Of a stretch of 5,770 nucleotides of DNA, positions 1 through 5,174 are shown in pieces. Where the stretch lies: positions 1-5,770 of the forward strand of contig JAEXAG010000057.1 of assembly GCA_023394655.1 (NCBI GenBank), in the 5' to 3' direction. Source of the stretch: Pseudomonadota bacterium. GTDB taxonomy: Bacteria; Pseudomonadota; Gammaproteobacteria; Xanthomonadales; Xanthomonadaceae. A program made the position numbers and the translations under genes. The notes beneath the pieces are model-generated. The model made no database searches. It saw nothing but the letters and a program-made list of their open reading frames with translations, and was not told where the DNA came from. Each line of letters starts with the position of its first letter. Position 1 is the stretch's first letter.

Positions 1-1187
1 GAAAATGCACCCCGCGTAGCGGCATCAAGCGGAATGGGAAACGAAGGCGCCCGCCCCGATGTATTGGCGGAATGCTCATTGGAAAACCCAGGACGATTCC
101 AGATCGTGTCGAAGCCCACGCGGTAGGCATCATCCAGGGTGCCGAAGGCCTCGCTGGCACCGGCCTTGGCCACCTTCATGCGCGTACGGTGGTATTGGTA
201 CCAGTTCGCGTAGTTCTGCACCTCCGCGTCCTGGCTGCGCCCGGTGGGTCTCTCCTCGATGAAATTGCCCTTCACTTCCGCCCGCAATGTCGCGCCGGAA
301 AGCTGATTACTTCTGGAATAGTTGGTAATTCGCACCGTGTAATTGCCGCCTCCGGAAATCGTGGCCTGGCAGGATTCGTTATTGCCCGTGGTGTTCGCAG
401 AACAAAGCCGGTTGCCATTGGGCTCCAACAACTCGATGCCACCATCGCCGGTGCCACCCGAAAGGCTGATCACCAGCGTTTCGTAACCGGAAGGCACCGA
501 CACGGACACGTCCCTCGAGGAATAATCGCAGACCCACCACAAGCGCCAAACACAACTCGCGGCCTGAATAGTCGGAACAGACCATGATCCGACGGAAACC
601 ACCGTCTCGCCCACGCGCACCACCCGTGCCTGTCCTGACATCGAAGCGATCCGGTATTTCGTGTAGTTGCTCGGGGTTGTGCCCGGATCGGCAACGCCCG
701 GATTGGGCACGTAGAAGATGCCATCTTGATGACCGGCAAGATTCCGTTGTCCAGTCAACAGCGTCACGTGGGAACTTGCCGCCGTGATGCTTGCATTCGT
801 CAAACGGTCATCCAGGCCCGTGCTCGAAGTCCGCCACGGCCGGTAGGTCTTGCGGGGGTCGTAGTAGATGGTGTTGTTGACGTAAGAACGATCCGTGGGA
901 TTGTCACCCAATCCTCGTCGCACGCCATAGTTGCCATCATCAGGGTCCGAAACATCACCGACAACTGTGCCCATGCTCACGAAGTTCATCGACCCCGAAT
1001 CATCCAGGATGAACAGGATGTTCGGTGGCACGCTGGTGGTGCCCACCTGCAAGGGATGCTGCGGGAAGCTGGTGCTGACCGCGGCATTGACCGGGATGGC
1101 CAGCAGCGTGGCCAGCAGGGTGGCACCCGCGGCCAGCGAGGTGTGGCGCAGGACGGATTCGGGGGATTTCCTGATGACGGTCTTCAT
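1..1187 (-). CDS. pilY1: PilY1, type IV pilus tip adhesin/assembly factor (5' part, runs off the window)
   Basis: Only the first 395 residues are present; the frame is still open at base 1. The protein starts with a basic, hydrophobic signal peptide (residues 1-35, likely cut after VNA), so it is exported rather than processed as a pilin. A vWA domain begins at about residue 55. Its MIDAS motif DDSGS is at 62-66 (D62, S64, S66 as metal ligands). The PilY1-family stretches NTIYYDP (105-111) and NYANWYQYHRTR (325-336) follow, then the strand start RVGFDTIW (356-363). Between these family blocks lies a PPC-like beta domain, listed separately. The expected C-terminal beta-propeller would be outside the window. 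In relatives PilY1 sits at the pilus tip with the minor pilins, acts in adhesion, counters retraction and takes part in surface sensing. The ATG is preceded by GAGAGA eight bases upstream and lies 17 bases after the pilX stop. GC content is lower than in the neighbouring pilin genes. Identification as PilY1 is firm; the exact adhesive target is unknown. Confidence 0.93.
   Translation of the reverse strand, partial: MKTVIRKSPESVLRHTSLAAGATLLATLLAIPVNAAVSTSFPQHPLQVGTTSVPPNILFILDDSGSMNFVSMGTVVGDVSDPDDGNYGVRRGLGDNPTDRSYVNNTIYYDPRKTYRPWRTSSTGLDDRLTNASITAASSHVTLLTGQRNLAGHQDGIFYVPNPGVADPGTTPSNYTKYRIASMSGQARVVRVGETVVSVGSWSVPTIQAASCVWRLWWVCDYSSRDVSVSVPSGYETLVISLSGGTGDGGIELLEPNGNRLCSANTTGNNESCQATISGGGNYTVRITNYSRSNQLSGATLRAEVKGNFIEERPTGRSQDAEVQNYANWYQYHRTRMKVAKAGASEAFGTLDDAYRVGFDTIWNRPGFSNEHSANTSGRAPSFPIPLDAATRGAF
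273..524 (-). other. PPC-like (pre-peptidase C-terminal) beta domain nested in the PilY1 vWA domain
   Basis: PilY1 residues about 222-305 read like a PPC domain (PF04151 type), normally found after the catalytic domain of secreted proteases. What I see is the strand VSVSVPSGYETLVISLSGG (227-245), then TGDGGIELL (246-254) in place of the usual GDADLYV, then a cysteine pair C262 and C273 around NTTGNNESC (compare the PPC pattern with GNNETC), and finally GGGNYTVRI (279-287) in the place of AGTYYVML. Two more cysteines, C212 and C220, flank a tryptophan-rich loop just before it. The domain falls between the MIDAS loop and the conserved NYANWY helix, so it is an insertion in vWA rather than a terminal addition. 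The assignment rests on remembered family patterns, not a profile search. Confidence 0.7.
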
Positions 1188-1195
1188 CGTGATCG

Positions 1196-1201
1196 TCTCT
1201 C
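1196..1201 (-). promoter_or_regulatory. Ribosome binding site of pilY1
   Basis: GAGAGA lies eight bases before the pilY1 ATG, inside the 17-base gap after pilX. It supports the chosen start, and the following codons give a proper signal peptide. Confidence 0.55.
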
Positions 1202-1204
1202 GGG

Positions 1205-1762
1205 TCACGGTGCGCGGAACATGGATTGCAGCAGCACTTCGGCCCCATCGGGCGTCTTGCTGCGCACGGTGATGCGGTACACGTTGAACGCCGTGGCCGT
1301 GGGGCTGCCCTGGCTCTGGGCATCGGGGGCGATGGTGCTGTCACCCACCTGCAGCGAATACCGGCCGTACTGCTCGATGACGTAACGCGGGCGGATGCCG
1401 TCTATCGGATCGGCCACGGTGGCATAACCCGTGTTGCCGGTCTGGTCCCAGAAACCGTTGGTTTCCCAGGCGGCACTGCCGTCGGCAGCCGGCTTGCACA
1501 GCCCGTTGGAGCAGGCACCGTCGGCCACGCTGTTGAACACCGCCTGCGAAAGCGTGGAGGCCCGGTTCTCGGCCTGGCGCAGGGCAGCCTCGGCGGCCTG
1601 GAAGGCCACGCCGCGCGCATAGACGTTCATGGCCATGCGTTCCTGCAACAGGGTGCCGCGCATGGCCGCCAGCCCGAGCAGCGTGACCACCAGCAGCAAC
1701 ATCAGCACCACCAACAGGGCAACGCCCCGCTGCCGCTTGGCGGAATTGAGGGGATTGTTCAC
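1205..1762 (-). CDS. pilX: PilX, type IV pilus minor pilin
   Basis: This 185-residue prepilin has a 13-residue basic leader ending in RQRG, followed by the hydrophobic helix VALLVVLMLLLVVTLLGL (14-31) and the PilX_N signature LLQERMA...AFQAAEAALR (about 38-62). The prepilin peptidase PilD would cut after G13. The mature protein has V, not E, at position 5 (V18); the T2SS homologue GspK is likewise known to lack Glu5, as expected of the outermost tip subunit. C84 and C89 probably form a small disulfide loop. The end VYRITVRSKT...VLLQSMFRAP is typical of the family. The start is GTG, within a GTGA overlap with the pilW stop, so translation is probably coupled; no in-frame ATG would leave a leader. 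PilX joins PilV, PilW and the FimT/FimU-type subunit in the tip complex that primes pilus assembly and carries PilY1. Confidence 0.93.
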   Translation of the reverse strand: MNNPLNSAKRQRGVALLVVLMLLLVVTLLGLAAMRGTLLQERMAMNVYARGVAFQAAEAALRQAENRASTLSQAVFNSVADGACSNGLCKPAADGSAAWETNGFWDQTGNTGYATVADPIDGIRPRYVIEQYGRYSLQVGDSTIAPDAQSQGSPTATAFNVYRITVRSKTPDGAEVLLQSMFRAP

Positions 1763-2847
1763 AGCACGCCCTCCCGATTGCGGATCGCCACGGTGTTGGT
1801 CATGGTGCGGGTGAGCACCGCGCCATCGGTGCCCTGCACGTCACGCGCGCTCATCGCGCCCTGAACGCCACTGAGCGTCAGCACCATCCGCACGGCTTCC
1901 ACGTTCTTCCAGGCATCGCCGGCGATGCTGCTGGCGTCTTGGTAGGTATTACTGCCCTGCATCTTGTAGGTGAGCTGCATGTTGGTGACGCCTTCCGCCA
2001 CTTCGGCTTCCGCGCCGGCCACCGGGGTGGCCGCCGCCATGCTGTTGAGCGAGAGCGGCACGCGGTAAAGGGAACGACTGCCGCGGCCGTTGTTGCGCAG
2101 CTCCCAACGCACGCCGCTCAGGCGGGCCACCACCGCAGGGCCACGGCCCTTGGCGCCGCAGGAGCCGCCGCCGGAGTTGCCCGAGTTCGGATTGGAAGCC
2201 TTGGGCACGAAGCAGTAGTGGCAGGTATTGCCCTTCACCCTGTTGGTCAGGCATTCGTTGTCGAAGAAGAAGCGGCTGTCGGCGTTGGAGACGCCGTTGA
2301 TGGCCTGTCCCTGTACCGGGTCGTGCTCGATGCCGGGCCCGTTGTCGGTGACGCCGGTGACCATGAAGATGACGGACAGCTCGGGGTTGCAGGCCAGCAA
2401 CACATCGCCCTCGGCGATGCCTGCGGTGCTGCTGACATTGAGCGTAGCGCTCGAATCGGAATGCTCGGTGATCCGCATCGAAGCCGAACCCGTGCCGCTG
2501 TACAGGGTGAGGGTGTCGCCATTCGCCCCGTCGGTGCCGCTCAGGCCGCGGCCGTAGTCCTGCCACAATGCGCTGCCGGCGGCATTGGTCAGCATGTTCA
2601 CGGTATTGCCCAGGCCGGTCATGCACGGCGTGGCGCCGGCTTCGCGGATGTCGCGGGACATCAGCTCGAACGCCGTTCGGCTGCTCTCCTGCATGCGGTT
2701 GACCGTTTCGTTGGCGGCGTACACCTGACGGTTGGTCAGGAACAGCCCGCCCGCGGCGGCCACCACCAAGAGGCCCAGCACCAGCGAGATCATCAGCTCG
2801 ATCAGGGTGAAGCCCGCCTGCCGGCGCGAATGACGGATCGGTTTCAT
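1759..2847 (-). CDS. pilW: PilW, type IV pilus minor pilin
   Basis: This is a 362-residue prepilin, the largest of the set, as usual for PilW. The leader MKPIRHSRRQAG is cut after G12, giving FTLIE with Glu5 (E17), then a hydrophobic helix to about residue 37. The PilW-family stretch SRTAFELMSRDIREAG (56-71) follows. The C-terminal TRTMTNTVAIRNR (345-357) matches the family's ending. Six cysteines are present (75, 153, 199, 209, 212, 230); the last four cluster around CHYC (209-212) and a glycine-serine loop (219-231). I chose the ATG at 2847 because GGAAAGA lies six bases upstream. An in-frame ATG at 2862 would add five residues (MERIA) but has no comparable ribosome site. The gene begins 17 bases after the pilV stop and overlaps pilX by four bases. 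It is the GspJ counterpart of the pilus tip complex, anchored in the inner membrane before assembly. Confidence 0.93.
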   Translation of the reverse strand: MKPIRHSRRQAGFTLIELMISLVLGLLVVAAAGGLFLTNRQVYAANETVNRMQESSRTAFELMSRDIREAGATPCMTGLGNTVNMLTNAAGSALWQDYGRGLSGTDGANGDTLTLYSGTGSASMRITEHSDSSATLNVSSTAGIAEGDVLLACNPELSVIFMVTGVTDNGPGIEHDPVQGQAINGVSNADSRFFFDNECLTNRVKGNTCHYCFVPKASNPNSGNSGGGSCGAKGRGPAVVARLSGVRWELRNNGRGSRSLYRVPLSLNSMAAATPVAGAEAEVAEGVTNMQLTYKMQGSNTYQDASSIAGDAWKNVEAVRMVLTLSGVQGAMSARDVQGTDGAVLTRTMTNTVAIRNREGVL

Positions 2848-2853
2848 GGCGAT

Positions 2854-2860
2854 TCTTTCC
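2854..2860 (-). promoter_or_regulatory. Ribosome binding site deciding the pilW start
   Basis: GGAAAGA lies six bases before the ATG at 2847 and overlaps the rival ATG at 2862. It favours the shorter PilW, whose 12-residue leader is also typical of class III prepilins. Confidence 0.6.
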
Positions 2861-2864
2861 ATTT

Positions 2865-3383
2865 TCAGAGCCGGGTCCGGATTTCAAGGGTTTGCTGGTT
2901 TTCCTCGCCTTCGGCGGGGGCATCCTCGTTTTCGCGCTGGATCCGGCCACCCGACACGCGCGAGGCGTCCCAGGCCACGGCGATGCTGCAATCCGTGCTC
3001 GTGCCCACCTGCTCGCAGGCCACGCGCCCGCAGGCGGAGGGAGACAGCGAGCCCTGCAGTTGCGCCAGCCAGGCATCCAGCGACGCATTGACCTGCTGGC
3101 TGTTGCCGGCCCCGTCCTTGACGGCGTAGCGGCCGCAGGCGAAGGCATTACCGGTGTTGTAATTGGCCGCGTTGGCCTTGTCGGTACGCAGCTGGTCGAG
3201 CAGCGAATAGACCTGGATGGTGGCCATGGAACGCTCGGCGGCACCGCCGGCGTTGCGGAGCGTGACGGCCTGCAAGGCGGCGATTCCGAGCAGGCCGATG
3301 CCGAGGATCAGCACGGCGATCAATACTTCGATGAGACCGACGCCCTGCTGGCGGGCGGCGAAACGGGGGTCAGAAGCGCTCAT
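2865..3383 (-). CDS. pilV: PilV, type IV pilus minor pilin
   Basis: This 172-residue prepilin has the leader MSASDPRFAARQQG, cut after G14, followed by VGLIEVLIAVLILGIGLLG with Glu5 at E19. The GLIEVLIA...LL.IA.LQ pattern is the PilV (GspI-like) signature. C83, C118, C123 and C132 could make two disulfides in the globular part. The C-terminal 25 residues are polar, with an acidic run ENEDAPAEGEEN (151-162). The ATG lies in an ATGA overlap with the stop of the upstream fimT-like gene, and a weak GGATAG sits six bases upstream, so coupled translation is likely. Together with PilW and PilX it forms the core of the priming complex at the pilus tip. Length and position agree with the family. Confidence 0.93.
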   Translation of the reverse strand: MSASDPRFAARQQGVGLIEVLIAVLILGIGLLGIAALQAVTLRNAGGAAERSMATIQVYSLLDQLRTDKANAANYNTGNAFACGRYAVKDGAGNSQQVNASLDAWLAQLQGSLSPSACGRVACEQVGTSTDCSIAVAWDASRVSGGRIQRENEDAPAEGEENQQTLEIRTRL

Positions 3384-3958
3384 TGCCGGCTATCCGAGGT
3401 CAGGGTATTGGGGGGCGCGTTGCAGGCGCTGGTGGCTGCGCGCCGGTTGGTGCTGACGCGGCTGACGTTGACCATCACGTCCACGCCGTTGGTGGCGTCG
3501 CGCATTTCCGTGGAGCAGGCACCGATGGCCCCGGCGCGGCTGGCGCCCATCGAGGCGAAGCCATCCGCCCCGAAGCGCAGTCGGTTGTTGTTGCCGGCCA
3601 CGTTGGTGCTGCCGCGCACGGTCACGCCGGTCGGGAACGCGTGTTCCCGGATGACCGTGGCGCCCTGCCGCACCTGCAGTCTTTCCCAGCGGTTCTGGGC
3701 GCAGCCGGCACCGGCACAGGCCACTTCCACCGGGGCATTGAGGCGGATGGCTTCCATCCGGGCGGTCTGCACGGCCGCGACGATCTCGTTGGCGCTGGTG
3801 CTGAGTGCGGTGCGTCGCCGCAGTTCGGCAAAGCTGGGCACGGCGATGGCCGCGATCAGGCCAAGCACGATCACCGTCACCATGAGTTCCAGCAGGCTGA
3901 AGCCCTGTTGCCGGCGGGCATCGCCAACAGCGGGCCGGATTGGAAAATATGCGCGCAT
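3380..3958 (-). CDS. fimT: GspH/FimT-family minor pilin (FimT/FimU type), first gene of the operon
   Basis: This 192-residue prepilin has a rather long 19-residue leader ending RRQQG, then FSLLELMVTVIVLGLIAAIAVPSF with Glu5 at E24. The GspH/FimT signature continues with ANEIVAAVQTARMEAI (57-71), NAPVEVAC (74-81) and FGADGFAS (129-136). C81, C86, C148 and C179 are present; C148-C179 may tie the C-terminal sheet. I chose the ATG at 3958 because GGGGA lies five bases upstream; an in-frame ATG at 3970 would add four residues without a ribosome site. As first gene of the operon and H-type subunit it probably links the tip complex to the major pilin, the role of FimU in Pseudomonas. The FimT/FimU distinction cannot be settled from one sequence. 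Some FimT proteins instead bind DNA for uptake through a C-terminal GRxR motif; here the corresponding stretch reads TNRR (170-173). Confidence 0.88.
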   Translation of the reverse strand: MRAYFPIRPAVGDARRQQGFSLLELMVTVIVLGLIAAIAVPSFAELRRRTALSTSANEIVAAVQTARMEAIRLNAPVEVACAGAGCAQNRWERLQVRQGATVIREHAFPTGVTVRGSTNVAGNNNRLRFGADGFASMGASRAGAIGACSTEMRDATNGVDVMVNVSRVSTNRRAATSACNAPPNTLTSDSRQ

Positions 3959-3963
3959 GAAAA

Positions 3964-3968
3964 TCCCC
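3964..3968 (-). promoter_or_regulatory. Ribosome binding site deciding the fimT start
   Basis: GGGGA lies five bases before the ATG at 3958 and overlaps the rival ATG at 3970, so the downstream start is preferred. Confidence 0.5.
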
Positions 3969-4039
3969 ATATGGCGATGGCAAGTCTAGGCAGGCCGTCG
4001 CACAAGGCGACCGGCATCGGACAGGCGTCCCGCTGGGCC

Positions 4040-4048
4040 GACGAGCGG
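4040..4048 (-). promoter_or_regulatory. Candidate AlgR-type binding site
   Basis: The minus strand reads CCGCTCGTC here, eight of nine bases identical to the Pseudomonas AlgR box CCGTTCGTC. It is roughly 65-70 bases upstream of the putative pilin start of transcription. A weaker 7/9 match, CCGGTCGCC, lies at 4014-4006. AlgR is known to activate the minor pilin operon in Pseudomonas aeruginosa. Whether the regulator here uses the same motif is unknown, and chance matches in GC-rich DNA are possible. Confidence 0.3.
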
Positions 4049-4060
4049 CATTCGTGGCGC

Positions 4061-4066
4061 TACCAT
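4061..4066 (+). promoter_or_regulatory. Candidate -10 element for leaderless transcription of the kinase
   Basis: TACCAT ends six bases before the kinase ATG at 4073, the TANNNT-N6-ATG layout seen at leaderless genes. No Shine-Dalgarno sequence is present at a workable distance: the only G-run (GGGG, 4069-4072) touches the ATG. Confidence 0.35.
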
Positions 4067-4072
4067 GCGGGG

Positions 4073-5107
4073 ATGCCGGACGAAAGCCGACCTCCCGCCA
4101 CCCCGCATCCCCTGGACCTGCTCTGGAAGGCGCCGGCGGTGATGTGGGTATTGCTGGCCGGGGAAGCCCTGGCGGTGATGCTGGCGCTGGCGCCGGGCGT
4201 TTCCTTGCCGCGCTGGGTCTATTTCGGCTTGGTATCACTGCTCATCCAGTGGATCACGCTGCTCACGCTCGGCGGCTTGTACCTGGCACGGCAGCGGCTG
4301 CGGCGGATTCCCCCGCAGCACGTCGCATGGCTGGCGGTCCTGCTGCTGGGGGTGGTCGCCAGCCTGCTGAGCGTGGCGGTCTGGAAGTTCCTGCCGGGCG
4401 TGCTGGTCGCGCCCGAGGAGGCATTGCTGCAATCCTGGCTGCGCGCGGCGGGCCTGATGGCGGTTGCCGGCACGTTGGCGGCACTGGCATTCCAGAACCA
4501 CTGGCGTTCGCGCCTCCTCGCCGTCCGCGCCAAGCAGGCCGAACTGGACGCATTGCGGGCACGGGTGGATCCGCACTTCCTCTTCAACACGCTCAACACC
4601 GCCACGGCGCTGGTGCACACCGAACCGGGGCGTGCGGAACAAGTGTTGCTGGATCTTTCCGATCTGTTCCGGGCCGCGCTTTCCGGCTCCGGCGAGCACG
4701 GCCTGGCGGAAGAGCTGGCCCTGACCCGGCGCTATCTGGAGATCGAGGGCCTGCGGCTGGGCGAGCGGCTGCAGGTCGCATGGCAGCTGCCCTCGCCCCT
4801 GCCCTCGGTGCGCCTGCCCACGCTGGCCTTGCAGACGCTGGTGGAAAACGCGGTGCGGCACGGCGTGGAGCGGCTCCCGGGCGGCGGTATGGTGCGAATC
4901 GAGGCAACGCCCATCGATGGCACCTTGCGGCTGCGGGTGGAAAACCCGGTGGCCGGCGATGCGGGCCGCGATGCACCGGGGCATCGGGTGGGTCTGGCGG
5001 CGACGCGGGCGCGCATCGAGGCGCTCTCCGAAGGCCGCGGCGGGCTGGAGACGCGGGCGTTTGACGGCCGCTTCATCGCGGAATTGCGGATCCCGATGGG
5101 CGGCTGA
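4073..5107 (+). CDS. Membrane sensor histidine kinase, LytS/AlgZ (FimS)-like
   Basis: This 344-residue protein has four predicted membrane helices (about 22-40, 48-70, 84-104, 121-140) with short loops and no separate sensory domain. A linker follows, then the His_kinase (PF06580) block LRARVDPHFLFNTLNT (161-176), with H168 the phosphorylated histidine. The family helix RRYLEIEGLRLGERLQVAW (219-237) comes next. The ATPase domain has an N-box LQTLVENAVRHG (253-264, N259) and a shortened glycine box GHRVGL (303-308). Order, spacing and length match the AlgZ/FimS kinase of Pseudomonas, which with AlgR controls type IV pili, twitching and alginate. A YehU/LytS-type kinase of other function is the alternative. 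The start at 4073 is the first in-frame ATG after the promoter region; the frame stays open far upstream, but only antisense to fimT. The gene is divergent from the minor pilin operon, and no response regulator follows it, which is unusual for this family. Confidence 0.88.
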   Translation: MPDESRPPATPHPLDLLWKAPAVMWVLLAGEALAVMLALAPGVSLPRWVYFGLVSLLIQWITLLTLGGLYLARQRLRRIPPQHVAWLAVLLLGVVASLLSVAVWKFLPGVLVAPEEALLQSWLRAAGLMAVAGTLAALAFQNHWRSRLLAVRAKQAELDALRARVDPHFLFNTLNTATALVHTEPGRAEQVLLDLSDLFRAALSGSGEHGLAEELALTRRYLEIEGLRLGERLQVAWQLPSPLPSVRLPTLALQTLVENAVRHGVERLPGGGMVRIEATPIDGTLRLRVENPVAGDAGRDAPGHRVGLAATRARIEALSEGRGGLETRAFDGRFIAELRIPMGG

Positions 5108-5145
5108 GGCCATCGAAACCGATCGGCGGAACGGTCACGTCGATC

Positions 5146-5169
5146 CGTCGGGCCGCATCCCGCCCGACG
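5146..5169. terminator. Hairpin between convergent genes, possible bidirectional terminator
   Basis: CGTCGGGC (5146-5153) and GCCCGACG (5162-5169) are perfect reverse complements around an eight-base loop. The hairpin sits in the 67-base gap between the kinase stop and the ispD stop. No T-run follows on either strand, so it is not a classical intrinsic terminator, though it could protect 3' ends or help stop opposing transcription. Confidence 0.4.
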
Positions 5170-5174
5170 CTGCT

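Larger units (their letters stand above)
3959..4072. promoter_or_regulatory. Divergent promoter region between the minor pilin operon and the histidine kinase
   Basis: These 114 bases separate two divergent genes and must hold both promoters. On the minus strand TAGACT (3988 to 3983) is a 4/6 match to a sigma-70 -10 box and would give a leader of about 18 bases. No good -35 is found at 16-18 bases, which suggests an activator. On the plus strand TACCAT (4061-4066) is a 4/6 -10 match, again without a clear -35. No sigma-54 GG-N10-GC element was obvious. Both promoter assignments are tentative. Confidence 0.5.

Noticed and set aside
72..587. 171-codon open frame on the plus strand within pilY1
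   Set aside because: It is antisense to the continuous pilY1 frame, which carries recognisable PilY1 and PPC-like motifs across the same bases.
470..739. Possibility that pilY1 is broken into small minus-strand ORFs
   Set aside because: Direct translation from the ATG at 1187 gives 395 codons without a stop to base 1. The short minus-strand frames are in other phases, so no frameshift is needed.
2848..2862. Alternative pilW start (ATG at 2862)
   Set aside because: It lacks a ribosome binding site, whereas the ATG at 2847 has GGAAAGA at good spacing and a standard leader length. It remains possible through coupling to the pilV stop three bases upstream.
1939..3129. 396-codon open frame on the plus strand
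   Set aside because: It runs antisense to pilW and pilV, which have clear family signatures. Its product is rich in H, R, A and G with no recognisable domain, as expected of a shadow frame in GC-rich DNA.
1949..3244. 431-codon open frame on the minus strand
   Set aside because: It is a second frame over pilW and pilV with an arginine- and proline-rich, featureless product, while the other frame encodes proper prepilins.
3959..3970. Alternative fimT start (ATG at 3970)
   Set aside because: No ribosome site precedes it, while the ATG at 3958 has GGGGA five bases upstream.
4065..4067. ATG just upstream of the kinase
   Set aside because: It is out of frame with the kinase, and its frame encodes only a glycine- and arginine-rich shadow product.
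3383..4072. Upstream in-frame extension of the kinase (574-codon frame starting at 3383)
   Set aside because: It lies entirely antisense to the fimT-like gene and the promoter region, and its translation looks like a shadow. The kinase family begins just before the first membrane helix, matching the ATG at 4073.
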